DNA of 32,390 bases, taken from assembly GCA_035715725.1 (NCBI GenBank), contig DASTKT010000183.1:1-32390 (forward strand), read 5' to 3'. Of this stretch, positions 1 to 9,553 are shown piece after piece. Both the position numbers and the translations under genes were made by a program. The notes under the pieces were generated by a model. The model saw only the letters and a program-made list of their open reading frames with translations. It was not told where the DNA came from and ran no database searches. How positions within the stretch are numbered: position 1 is the first letter of the stretch; the number at the start of each line of letters is the position of its first letter. Source of the DNA: JADGGV01 sp035715725 (GTDB lineage Bacteria > Gemmatimonadota > Gemmatimonadetes > Longimicrobiales > RSA9).

Positions 1-90
1 GGGGGTGAGACGGCTGGCTGGTGAGGTGGCTTGCGGGTGCGGCGGTGAGATGAGGGTGGTACTTGCGAGACCGGCGCTGCCGTCGGAGGC

Positions 91-250
91 GTGGGCGGTG
101 GGTTCGGGCGAGGCGGAGTCGGGCGAGGCGGAGTCGGGCGAGGCGGAGTCGGGCGAGGCGGAGTCGGGCGAGGCGGAGTCGGGCGAAGCGGGGTCGGGCG
201 AGGCGGGTTCGGGCAAGACGGGGTCAGGCGAGGCGGAGCGGGGCACGGCC
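91..250. repeat. 15-bp tandem repeat array in spacer
   Basis: About ten 15-bp units with consensus GGGCGAGGCGGAGTC. Five consecutive units (106-180) are identical and the flanking ones are degenerate. All three plus-strand frames stay open across it only because the period is a multiple of three, so the low-complexity reading frames here are not good gene candidates. No real gene is visible from 1 to 724; the rest of that stretch holds a second array and the promoters of the downstream gene. Confidence 0.85.
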
Positions 251-392
251 GGTCGCCCTCGCCAACACTTCCCGCGGACAGAGCCCGATGGTTCCGCGGG
301 GGCGGAGGGCGCCCCCGAGGGGGACGTTCACCGCGCGCGGGCGGCGGTCCCGAGCCCCAGGCGGGCGCGACCGGCCGCGTGGTAGCTGCCGG

Positions 393-532
393 GCGCAAGC
401 GGCCGTGAGCAAGCGGCCGTGAGCAAGCGGCCGGGAGCGAGTGGCCGGGAGCAAGCGGCCGTGAGGAACCTGCCGTGAGGAACCTGCCGTGGGCAATCCG
501 GCGCGAGGAATCCGCTGCGAGGACTCCGCTGC
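393..532. repeat. 14-bp tandem repeat array
   Basis: Ten units of 14 bp in phase. The type unit is GAGCAAGCGGCCGT, drifting to GAGGAACCTGCCGT (463-490) and then GAGGAATCCGCTGC (505-532). The 14-bp period cannot keep one amino-acid repeat in frame, which argues for non-coding DNA. It lies just upstream of the transpeptidase promoters. Confidence 0.75.
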
Positions 533-584
533 GACCGCGCCCGGGCCTGGCCGACCGCCGGGGCGCGGCGGGTGCGCTTCGGGA

Positions 585-593
585 TGGTAGAAT
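585..593 (+). promoter_or_regulatory. Possible extended -10 sigma-70 promoter
   Basis: TGGTAGAAT fits the TGnTAnnnT extended -10 pattern and sits about 130 bp upstream of the preferred transpeptidase start. No convincing -35 hexamer lies 16-18 bp upstream. It may be a second promoter beside the sigma-54 site. Confidence 0.35.
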
Positions 594-649
594 CCTCGTG
601 GAATCGTTAGGGTCGCCGGGGGCGCTTGGAAAGATGCCATGTCGTTGTG

Positions 650-665
650 AGGCACGGGAATTGCC
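650..665 (+). promoter_or_regulatory. Sigma-54 promoter upstream of L,D-transpeptidase
   Basis: AGGCACGGGAATTGCC matches the sigma-54 consensus TGGCACGNNNNTTGCW at nearly every informative position. The GG (-24, 651-652) and GC (-12, 663-664) are separated by exactly 10 nt. Transcription would start near 675, leaving a leader of about 50 nt before the GTG at 725. Promoters of this class need an NtrC-type activator, and one is encoded at 23098-24477. Confidence 0.65.
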
Positions 666-724
666 CTAGTAATGGCGCCCTCGGGCGTGTGGAAAGAATT
701 GGCAAAAGACGGAGAGGGGGCCGA

Positions 725-2422
725 GTGAGGATCGGAACCGGCGGACGAACGGCCTGGCGACGGTTGTATACGCTCGTCCTGATCGCGGCTGGGGCGGGCG
801 CGGCGGGCGCATGCGATCGGGAGCCGCGCGGCGAGCCGAGCGCACAGATCCGGGAGGTCGTCTCGCAGGCGTCGCGCCCGACGTTGCGCCTGGCGAACGG
901 GGACACGCTGCAGCTGAGTCCGGCCGTCGTCGCGTTCTACCGGGAGCGGGGATACCGGCAGGCGTGGACGGATTACGACGAGATCCTCGGACGGGGCAAG
1001 CGGCTGCTGGGGCTGATGGGGCGGACGGAGGCGGATGGGCTCGATCCGGGGGCGTACCGGTACGCCGTGGCGGAGCGGATGGTAATGCAGGTCGAGGAGG
1101 ACTCGCTGAAGGAGTCGCAGGAGCCCGGGCAGATGTCGCGCGTCGACATGGCGCTGTCGGAGGTCTTCGCCCGGTACGCGAGCCACCTCGCCAGGGGGAC
1201 GGTAGACCCGAAGGAGTCGGGACTGGACTGGCGGATTCCGCCGGACACGGCGCCGGTGGGGCGGCTGCTGCGGGCGGCCGCGAACGACGAGGATCCGGCG
1301 CGGCTGATCGCGGGACTGCGGCCGACGTCGCCGGAGTACCGACGGCTGCAGGAGGCGCTCGCGCGCTACGAGCGGATCCAGGCACAGGGCGGCTGGCCGA
1401 CCGTGCCCGCGAAGACGACGGTGAAGGTGGGGGCCTCGGGCGTCGGTGTCGGCGCCTTGCGCGCGCGGCTGATCGCGGAGGGCGACCCGGTCGAGAAGCC
1501 GCTGGCGGAGGCGGGGAACGCATCCCCGAACAGTGTCGACCGCAGGTTGCGCGAGGCGCTCGAGCACTTCCAGCGGCGACATGGCCTGGACGCCGGCGGC
1601 GGGCTCGGACCGCAGACCGTCGCGGCGCTGAACGTACCCGTCGAGCAGCGCGTGCTGCAGCTCAAGCTCAACCTGGACCGGTGGCGCTGGCTGCCGCGGA
1701 ACCTGGGGCAACGCTACGTGCTGGTGAACGTCGCCGGCTTCGACATGGACGTCGTGGACGGCGGGAAGGTGGTGATGAACCAGAACGTGGTCGTGGGTCA
1801 GCAGGGGTGGGAGACGCCGATCTTCCGGGACACGATGGAGGCGATCGAGATCAACCCGACCTGGACGGTGCCGCCGAGCATCGCGGAGAAGGAGATCATT
1901 CCGGCGATCCAGCGGGACCCCGGCTACCTCCAGGCCGAGAACTTCGAGGTGCTTCGAGGCGGGCACGCGGTGGGCGGCTCATCGATCAGCGCGGCCGCGC
2001 TGGCCAGCGGCGACGTGGTGATCCGCCAGCGGCCGGGCCCGAAGAACGCGCTCGGCCAGGTCAAGTTCCTGTTCCCGAACAAGGACGACATCTACCTGCA
2101 CGACACGCCGGCCGACCGGCTCTTCTCGGAGAGCGACCGCGCGTTCAGCCACGGCTGCATCCGGGTCGAGAAGCCGGTCGAGCTGGCCCACCTGATCATG
2201 AGGATGGCCACGGACGTGCCGCCGGAGCGCTTCGAGCAGCTCCGGGCGACCGGGGAGACGCACGACATCCGGCTCGCGCGGCCACTGCCGATCTACATCC
2301 TGTACTTCACGTCCTGGGTCGAGGACGACGGCTCCGTGCGGTTCTACCAGGACGTCTACCGCCAGGACCGGCAGCTCGACGAGCAGGCGCGGGAGAAGCT
2401 CGAGCGCGTGGCGGCGCGGTAG
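725..2422 (+). CDS. YcbB-like L,D-transpeptidase lipoprotein
   Basis: This is a cell-wall enzyme expected to form 3-3 cross-links in peptidoglycan or to attach proteins to it. The 565-residue product has a short basic N-terminus and a hydrophobic stretch ending in a lipobox, with the lipid-attachment Cys at residue 30. A YcbB-type scaffold region follows (about 55-225), then a peptidoglycan-binding helical domain (about 232-305, ending LGPQTVAALNVP), then the YkuD catalytic domain (about 332-502). The active-site motif SHGCIR has its nucleophile at Cys478. The ATG at 626 opens a longer frame, but it lies upstream of the sigma-54 promoter and would bury the signal peptide. I prefer the GTG at 725, which has GGAGAGG about 8 nt upstream. 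The length is close to the E. coli family member LdtD. Confidence 0.9.
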   Translation: MRIGTGGRTAWRRLYTLVLIAAGAGAAGACDREPRGEPSAQIREVVSQASRPTLRLANGDTLQLSPAVVAFYRERGYRQAWTDYDEILGRGKRLLGLMGRTEADGLDPGAYRYAVAERMVMQVEEDSLKESQEPGQMSRVDMALSEVFARYASHLARGTVDPKESGLDWRIPPDTAPVGRLLRAAANDEDPARLIAGLRPTSPEYRRLQEALARYERIQAQGGWPTVPAKTTVKVGASGVGVGALRARLIAEGDPVEKPLAEAGNASPNSVDRRLREALEHFQRRHGLDAGGGLGPQTVAALNVPVEQRVLQLKLNLDRWRWLPRNLGQRYVLVNVAGFDMDVVDGGKVVMNQNVVVGQQGWETPIFRDTMEAIEINPTWTVPPSIAEKEIIPAIQRDPGYLQAENFEVLRGGHAVGGSSISAAALASGDVVIRQRPGPKNALGQVKFLFPNKDDIYLHDTPADRLFSESDRAFSHGCIRVEKPVELAHLIMRMATDVPPERFEQLRATGETHDIRLARPLPIYILYFTSWVEDDGSVRFYQDVYRQDRQLDEQAREKLERVAAR

Positions 2423-2480
2423 CCCGCCGCGACACCGCAGCCCGCGGCGCGCCGCAGGCGGGTGGCAGCCGGAACCGCCT

Positions 2481-2630
2481 GGCGACCCCGGCGCGAACGG
2501 CGAGACGGGCGCGCCTGGTAACCCGGGCGCGCCTGGTAACCCGGGCGCGAACGGCGACCCGGGCGCGAGAATGGCGACCCGGAGCGCAGATGGCGACCCG
2601 CGCGGACGGCGACCCGCGCGGATGGTGACC
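2481..2630. repeat. 18-bp tandem repeats between convergent genes
   Basis: Five 18-bp units run from 2481 to 2570, for example GGTAACCCGGGCGCGCCT, and then decay to about 2630 into units containing GGCGACCCGCGCGGA. In one forward frame the units read as Gly-X-Y triplets (GDP GAN GET GAP GNP), but that frame has no usable start and soon loses the pattern. The stretch 2423-2746 lies between the ends of the transpeptidase and glnS genes and contains no gene I can support. Confidence 0.7.
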
Positions 2631-2746
2631 GGTGGTCTGCCCGTGCGCGCACCCGGCGCGACGGTCCGGTCCGCTCGCGCCCGCCGCTGGCCCACCGGAA
2701 CGGTCCTCTCCGGCGCCCGACCCGCCCCGCCTTCCGCCGCTCCCGG

Positions 2747-5260
<2,514 letters not shown>

Positions 5261-5335
5261 GGCTCGGCTGCTCTCGTGTGGTGCCGGACGTACGGGTCGG
5301 CCGCCCGCGACGTCGGAGCGGCCGCTGCCACCGTG

Positions 5336-5364
5336 AAGATACCCGGCGCGGCGGATCGTGAAAA
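5336..5364 (-). promoter_or_regulatory. Candidate sigma-70 promoter for glnS
   Basis: On the minus strand TTTTCA (5364-5359) and TATCTT (5341-5336) are 17 bp apart, giving a predicted start near 5329 and a leader of about 69 nt. The -10 is reasonable and the -35 is poor. The spacer between glnS and the TonB-like gene (5261-5524) shows nothing else. Confidence 0.4.
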
Positions 5365-5524
5365 CCGCGGGACGCGGGCGCGGAGCCCATACATACCCCC
5401 GCCGCGGCCGCCGCCCAGTGCACCTCGGCGAGCGCCCCCGCCCGCGACTACCCGCCGCCCGCGGCCGCGCCGCCCGTGCCCGTCTGCCCGTGCCCTTCCC
5501 CCGAACGTGCCCGCGCCCGGCGTC

Positions 5525-6352
5525 TCACCCCGCCTCCTCCACCCGGAACATGATCGGCATCACGACCCAGACCGGCACCGTGTGGTCGTAGTTCTGCGCC
5601 GGCCGGAAGCGCATCCGCTTCGCCACCTTGAGCGCCGCCCGGTCCAGCGAGCGGAAGCCGCTCGACTTCTTCAGCTCCCACTTCAGCGCGTGCCCCGCCT
5701 CGTCGATCAGGAACCACATCAGGACCTGCCCGCCGATCCCCATGTTCTGCAGCCCCAGCGGGTACTCCCGCAGCAGCGCGCGCCGGATCTCGTCCCGGTT
5801 CATCAGCTCCGGCGGGAGCGTGTAGGGCGTGAAGATCGGCTCGCCGTCCGCGAGCCGCTCGGCCGTCGGCCCGATCCGCTCGCGCAGGATCTCCGCCGCC
5901 GACACCGCCCCGTCCGGATACCCCGCGTCCCCGAAGTCCGCCTCCGCGAACGGGGAGAGCTGTGCCGGCGCGGGAGGCGGGACCTCCGCGGGCACGACGG
6001 CCGGCGGCAGCATCTCGACGATCCGACGCAGCTCCGCCTCCGCCGTCCGCGCCGCCACCCGAACGGCATCCGCCGCGCCGGTCCGGAGCTCCCCCGCCCG
6101 CGGGACCGGCGCCGGCGGCACCAGCCGCAGGTACGTCACCACTTCCGCCTGCATCGGCGCCGGCACGCGGACCGCGCCGTGCGCCACCACCGTCGCGAGC
6201 AGCACCGCCCCGGCCACCGCCCCGTGAAGCGCTACGGCCGCCACCGTCGCCGATGCGCTCCCCCGGCGATCCCACACCGGGCGCGAGGCCAGGAGCTGCT
6301 CGAAGAGCGGCCGGACCGCCCCGCCCGCCGCCACCCCGTGAGCCACCGCCAT
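5525..6352 (-). CDS. Energy transducer TonB-like protein
   Basis: TonB-family proteins couple the proton-motive force at the inner membrane to outer-membrane receptors. The 275-residue product has a cytoplasmic N-terminus of about 33 residues, one membrane segment (about 35-60), and a Pro/Ala-rich periplasmic stretch including VPPPAPAQ. Its C-terminal TonB fold (about 190-270) contains IDEAGHALKWELKKSSGF and AALKVAKRMRFRPAQ. The linker is shorter and less Pro-Lys rich than in classical TonB. No ExbB/ExbD or receptor gene is in the window, so the partner is unknown. A sigma-54 promoter lies about 86 nt upstream of the ATG. The neighbouring glnS gene is downstream on the same strand after 264 bp and probably has its own promoter. 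Confidence 0.85.
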   Translation of the reverse strand: MAVAHGVAAGGAVRPLFEQLLASRPVWDRRGSASATVAAVALHGAVAGAVLLATVVAHGAVRVPAPMQAEVVTYLRLVPPAPVPRAGELRTGAADAVRVAARTAEAELRRIVEMLPPAVVPAEVPPPAPAQLSPFAEADFGDAGYPDGAVSAAEILRERIGPTAERLADGEPIFTPYTLPPELMNRDEIRRALLREYPLGLQNMGIGGQVLMWFLIDEAGHALKWELKKSSGFRSLDRAALKVAKRMRFRPAQNYDHTVPVWVVMPIMFRVEEAG

Positions 6353-6448
6353 TCCCCACCTGCCCTTCCGGGGACGACCCGTCGCCCGGCCCGTCCCGCA
6401 TCCTCGATCGTCCCACGGACGGCCGCCCGGCCGTCCCCGCGCGGTGGG

Positions 6449-6462
6449 GCAACGTGCGTGCC
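6449..6462 (-). promoter_or_regulatory. Sigma-54 promoter upstream of TonB-like gene
   Basis: The minus strand reads GGCACGCACGTTGCCC. GG (-24, 6462-6461) and GC (-12, 6450-6449) are 10 nt apart and all key sigma-54 positions match. Transcription would begin near 6438. Together with the site at 651-664 this is the second near-consensus sigma-54 promoter in the window. Confidence 0.6.
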
Positions 6463-6580
6463 GCGCATCGTCTAACTGTTTCCGTGGAGCGGATTTGCCG
6501 GAATTGCATCACTTTCCGTGGCCCGCCCCGCGCGGCGGCGCGCGCGGCCGCCCGGCGCCGCGCCCCCGACCGCGGGCGCG

Positions 6581-6613
6581 AAAAAAGGGTCGGACGCCCG
6601 CGGCGCCCGACCC
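6581..6613 (-). terminator. Rho-independent terminator
   Basis: On the minus strand a 12-bp stem (GGGTCGGGCGCC pairing with GGCGTCCGACCC, one G-T pair) with a 3-nt loop is followed at once by six T residues. It lies 25 bp past the stop of the PAS/GAF kinase gene and ends that transcript before the TonB-like promoter. Confidence 0.85.
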
Positions 6614-6637
6614 CTCCTCGTTCGTGCGACGACGCGC

Positions 6638-8722
6638 TCACGCGTGGTCGGACCGCCCCCGCTTCGCCTCCACGAGCGACGGCGTCGGCCGGGCCTCCGT
6701 CGCCGGGATCGTGAAGTAGAACGTGCTGCCGGCGCCGGGCTGGCTCTCGACCCAGACGCGGCCGCCGTGGGCCTCGACGATCCCCTTGGTGATGGCGAGG
6801 CCGAGGCCGGCGCCGCCGCGGCCGGTGCGCCGCGCCTGCCAGAACCAGTCGAACAGGTGGGGCAGGTGCTCGGCCGGGATGCCGGTGCCCGTGTCGGCGA
6901 CGGAGCAGGCCACCTCGCCGTCGCCGGTCGCGGCTTCGACGGTGATGCGGCCGCCCGCGGGGGTGAACTTGATGGCGTTGCCGACGAGGTTGGAGAAGAC
7001 CTGGACGAGGCGCTCGCGGTCGGCGAGGACGACGAGGGGGCGCGCGGGCGTCCGGACGTCGAGCGCCAGCTCCTTGCCGACGGCGAGCGGGCCCATGAGG
7101 CCGGCGACCTCGGCGAGGATCGACTCGAGCGACTCGGCGCCGCGGTCGAGCGCGAGGTGGCCGGCCTCGAGGCGCTTGACCTCGAGGAGGTCGGTGACGA
7201 GGCGCTCCATCTGGGCGGCGGACTGGCGGATCCCCTCGAGGTACTCCCACGGCTCCTGGCCGCGCTGCTCGGGGGGGAGGTGTTTGAGCAGCAGCCCGGT
7301 GCCGATGCGGATCGCGCTGAGCGGGTTGCCGAGGTCGTGGGAGACGACGGCGAGGACGTCGTCGCGGGCGCGGACGGCCTGCTGCGCCTCGCGGTAGAGG
7401 CGCGCGTTATCGACGGCGAGCGCGGCGCGGAACGCCAGCTCCTGGGCGAGGGGGACGTCCTCCTCGAGGTGGAGGGAGCCGGAGCGGTAGAAGCCCATCG
7501 CGCCGACGGTGCTGCCGCGGGCGAGGAGGGGCACGACGATGGCCGAGCGCATGCCGAGCGTGCGGAGCAGCTGGAGGTGCTCGGCGTCGCTGGCGATGGC
7601 CTCGAGGAGCCCCTCGGGGGTCTCGGCGATGAACTCCGGCTCGCCGGTCTCGAGCACGCGCAGCGCGGGGTGCGCGCGGTGGGATGCGTCGATGGGGAAG
7701 CGGGCCAGGCGGTCGAGCAGCTCCTGGCGGCGCGGGTCGGCGTGGGCACCGGCCACGCGGCGCGCCGAGCCGTCCTTGGCGGCCACGTAGACGACGCACC
7801 AGTCCGCGAGCGTCGGGACCGAGAGCCGCGCGATGGCGGCGAGCGTGGTCTCGTAGTCGAGGGAGGCGGCGAGGAGCGCGCCGGAGCGGGCGAGGAACGC
7901 CTGCGCCCGCTCGAGGCGCTTGCGCTCGGTGATGTCGCGCAGCACCACGGTGTAGATGTGGCCCGACGCGACCTGGAGCTGCGAGATCGACGCTTCCGCG
8001 GGGAACTCCTCGCCGTCCTTGCGGCGTCCCGAGATCTCCCGGCGGTCGCCCATGCGCCGGGCCGGGACGCCGGACTGCCCGAAGCTCCGCACGTGGTGCT
8101 GGTGGGCGGCGCGGAATCGGTCCGGGAGCAGGAGGTCCAGCGGCTTGCCGAGCGTCTCCGCCTCGGTGTAGCCGAAGATCTCCTCGGCGCCGCGGTTGAA
8201 GTGGATGATGCGCTGGTCGTCGTCGATGGAGATGATGGCGTCGGAGGCGATGGAGACGATGCCGGCGAACTTGGCCTCCGAGATGCGCAGCGCGCGCTCG
8301 ACGGCGCGCGCCTCGGTGACGTCGCGCGCCTCCTTGATGATGGACTCGACGTGGCCCTGCGCGTCGCGGACGGGCTTCAGCGAGCAGTCGACCACGACCG
8401 TGCGGCCGTCGGCGGCGTGGTGCTCGGTCTCGAAGCGCACGAACTCTCCGCGGGCGGCGCGCGCGAGCGCGGCGCGCAACTCCGGCTCCTGGCTGGCGTG
8501 CCACCAGGGCGCCTCCCAGAACGGCCGGCCGACCACGTCCTCGCGCTTCGCGCCGGCCAGCTCGAGCGCGGTCCGGTTCGCCTCGAGCAGCGTGCCGTCC
8601 GGAGCGAGCAGGCCCATGTACTCGAAGGCGCCCTCGAACGCGGCGCGCACGAGGCGGTCGGTCTGGCGGGCCGCGCTCGCGCGCCGGGGCGTGGGCTCCG
8701 GCGGGTTCGACGATCTGGCCAA
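6638..8722 (-). CDS. PAS-PAS-GAF sensor histidine kinase
   Basis: This is a soluble sensor kinase of 694 residues with no membrane segment. In order it has PAS 1 (about 25-145), PAS 2 (about 150-270, with the typical exit RDITERKRLE), a GAF-like domain (about 285-440), a HisKA domain with phospho-acceptor His462 in VVSHDLGNPLS, and an HATPase domain with N box NLVGNAIKFTP, DTGTGIP and GAGLGLAI. No receiver or partner regulator is fused; the nearest regulator gene is the NarL-like one upstream at 8891-9550. The start is taken as TTG at 8722, because an in-frame stop lies just upstream and no ATG or GTG intervenes. No Shine-Dalgarno sequence is evident, so an internal GTG near residue 24 is possible. 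It has its own promoter and terminator. Confidence 0.92.
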   Translation of the reverse strand: MARSSNPPEPTPRRASAARQTDRLVRAAFEGAFEYMGLLAPDGTLLEANRTALELAGAKREDVVGRPFWEAPWWHASQEPELRAALARAARGEFVRFETEHHAADGRTVVVDCSLKPVRDAQGHVESIIKEARDVTEARAVERALRISEAKFAGIVSIASDAIISIDDDQRIIHFNRGAEEIFGYTEAETLGKPLDLLLPDRFRAAHQHHVRSFGQSGVPARRMGDRREISGRRKDGEEFPAEASISQLQVASGHIYTVVLRDITERKRLERAQAFLARSGALLAASLDYETTLAAIARLSVPTLADWCVVYVAAKDGSARRVAGAHADPRRQELLDRLARFPIDASHRAHPALRVLETGEPEFIAETPEGLLEAIASDAEHLQLLRTLGMRSAIVVPLLARGSTVGAMGFYRSGSLHLEEDVPLAQELAFRAALAVDNARLYREAQQAVRARDDVLAVVSHDLGNPLSAIRIGTGLLLKHLPPEQRGQEPWEYLEGIRQSAAQMERLVTDLLEVKRLEAGHLALDRGAESLESILAEVAGLMGPLAVGKELALDVRTPARPLVVLADRERLVQVFSNLVGNAIKFTPAGGRITVEAATGDGEVACSVADTGTGIPAEHLPHLFDWFWQARRTGRGGAGLGLAITKGIVEAHGGRVWVESQPGAGSTFYFTIPATEARPTPSLVEAKRGRSDHA

Positions 8723-8727
8723 GCGGA

Positions 8728-8754
8728 TGTCGGGTTCGAGGGTGTGGTGTCGGG
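8728..8754 (-). promoter_or_regulatory. Pair of CCCGACA boxes in the kinase leader
   Basis: On the minus strand CCCGACA occurs at 8754-8748 and 8734-8728, 20 bp apart. These resemble the boxes at the stress-gene promoters. Here they lie downstream of the predicted transcription start, so if they bind a regulator they would more likely repress. The short motif in GC-rich DNA could be chance. Confidence 0.25.
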
Positions 8755-8778
8755 CAAACGACTACAAGCCCGTAATGA

Positions 8779-8808
8779 ATTATACCGTCGCGCGCGCCAG
8801 GGGTTCAA
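8779..8808 (-). promoter_or_regulatory. Sigma-70 promoter of PAS/GAF kinase
   Basis: On the minus strand TTGAAC (8808-8803) and a perfect TATAAT (8784-8779) are 18 bp apart. The predicted start is near 8772, about 50 nt before the TTG at 8722. This is the best housekeeping-type promoter in the window. Confidence 0.75.
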
Positions 8809-8810
8809 TC

Positions 8811-8846
8811 GAAAGCCCCGCGGGGCCGGTCGGGCTCCGCGGGGCT
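8811..8846 (-). terminator. Terminator-like hairpin after NarL-type operon
   Basis: AGCCCCGCGG (8814-8823) and CCGCGGGGCT (8837-8846) form a perfect 10-bp inverted repeat with a 13-nt loop. On the minus strand the stem is followed by TTTCGATT, a weak T tract. It lies about 45 bp past the regulator stop and just upstream of the next promoter. Confidence 0.55.
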
Positions 8847-8890
8847 CGTCGTGGGCTCGGCGCCCCGGTACGCGTGTCCGGGCGAGCGCG

Positions 8891-9550
8891 CTACTCCGCC
8901 TTCAGCAGTCCGGTCTTCAGCGCGAAGCGGACCAGCTCCGAGCGGTGCGTGAGGCCGAGCTTCTCCATGATCCGCGAGCGATACGTGTCCACCGTCTTCG
9001 GCGAGATGAACAGCTTCTCGCCGATCTCGCTGGAGCTGAAGCCCTCGGCGGTGAACGCCATCACGTCGCGCTCGCGCTCGGTGAGGCGCTCGAGCGGATC
9101 GGCCTCGTGGGGCGCCTCGCGCTGCACGCGGTAGCCCTTGAGCAGCAGCCGCGCCGCCGACGGGTAGAGGAAGACCTCGCCCTTGGCCACGGTGCGGATC
9201 GCGTGGCTGAGGTCCTGGTCGGCGCTCGTCTTGTGCACGTAGCCGGAGCCGCCGGCCTCCAGCACCGGCAGCAGGTATTCCTCCTCGGCGTGCATCGTCA
9301 GTACCAGCACCTTGGAGCCGAGCGCGAGCGCGTTGATCTGCCGCGTCGCCTCCAGCCCGTCCATGCCCGGCATGGACACGTCCATGATGATCACGTCCGG
9401 CTTGAGCGACTTGGCCCGCTCGACCGCCTCCTCGCCGGTCCCCGCCTCCCCCACCACCCGCATGTCGTCCTCGGCGTTCAGCAGCGCCTTGAGCCCGGCT
9501 CGCAGCACGGCGTGGTCGTCTACCAGGAGGATCCGAATGACATCCGACAT
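8891..9550 (-). CDS. NarL/FixJ-type LuxR-family response regulator
   Basis: This is a 219-residue two-component DNA-binding regulator. The receiver domain (about 5-120) has the acidic pair Asp11-Asp12, phospho-acceptor Asp57 in IIMDVSMPGMDG, and the conserved Lys in VHKTS. The C-terminal LuxR-type HTH (about 152-215) carries LTERERDVM and the recognition region ISPKTVDTYRSRIMEKLGL. The ATG at 9550 is 3 bp past the stop of the kinase at 9554-10669, so the two are almost certainly co-transcribed and form a pair. I infer it is the regulator of the repeated TYCCCSACA boxes at the nearby stress genes. Members of this family (NarL, FixJ, DosR, NreC) often control anaerobic or redox genes, but the signal here is unknown. 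Confidence 0.95.
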   Translation of the reverse strand: MSDVIRILLVDDHAVLRAGLKALLNAEDDMRVVGEAGTGEEAVERAKSLKPDVIIMDVSMPGMDGLEATRQINALALGSKVLVLTMHAEEEYLLPVLEAGGSGYVHKTSADQDLSHAIRTVAKGEVFLYPSAARLLLKGYRVQREAPHEADPLERLTERERDVMAFTAEGFSSSEIGEKLFISPKTVDTYRSRIMEKLGLTHRSELVRFALKTGLLKAE

Positions 9551-9553
9551 GGC

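Noticed and set aside
5..422. Low-complexity peptides (SGEAE, RARRS or GRGGV repeats) in three frames
   Set aside because: All three arise from one 15-bp array. No ribosome site or conserved flank supports translation.
393..532. Possible CRISPR array
   Set aside because: The units are 14 bp and directly abutting, with no spacers, and no cas genes are in the window.
626..724. Longer N-terminus of the transpeptidase from ATG 626
   Set aside because: It would place 33 residues before the lipoprotein signal and starts upstream of the sigma-54 transcription start; GTG 725 has a good ribosome site.
224..1966. 580-codon minus-strand open frame opposite the transpeptidase
   Set aside because: It is Arg/Pro/Leu-rich without any domain, overlaps a clear enzyme on the other strand, and its end is built from the tandem arrays. 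It is a shadow of high-GC codon use.
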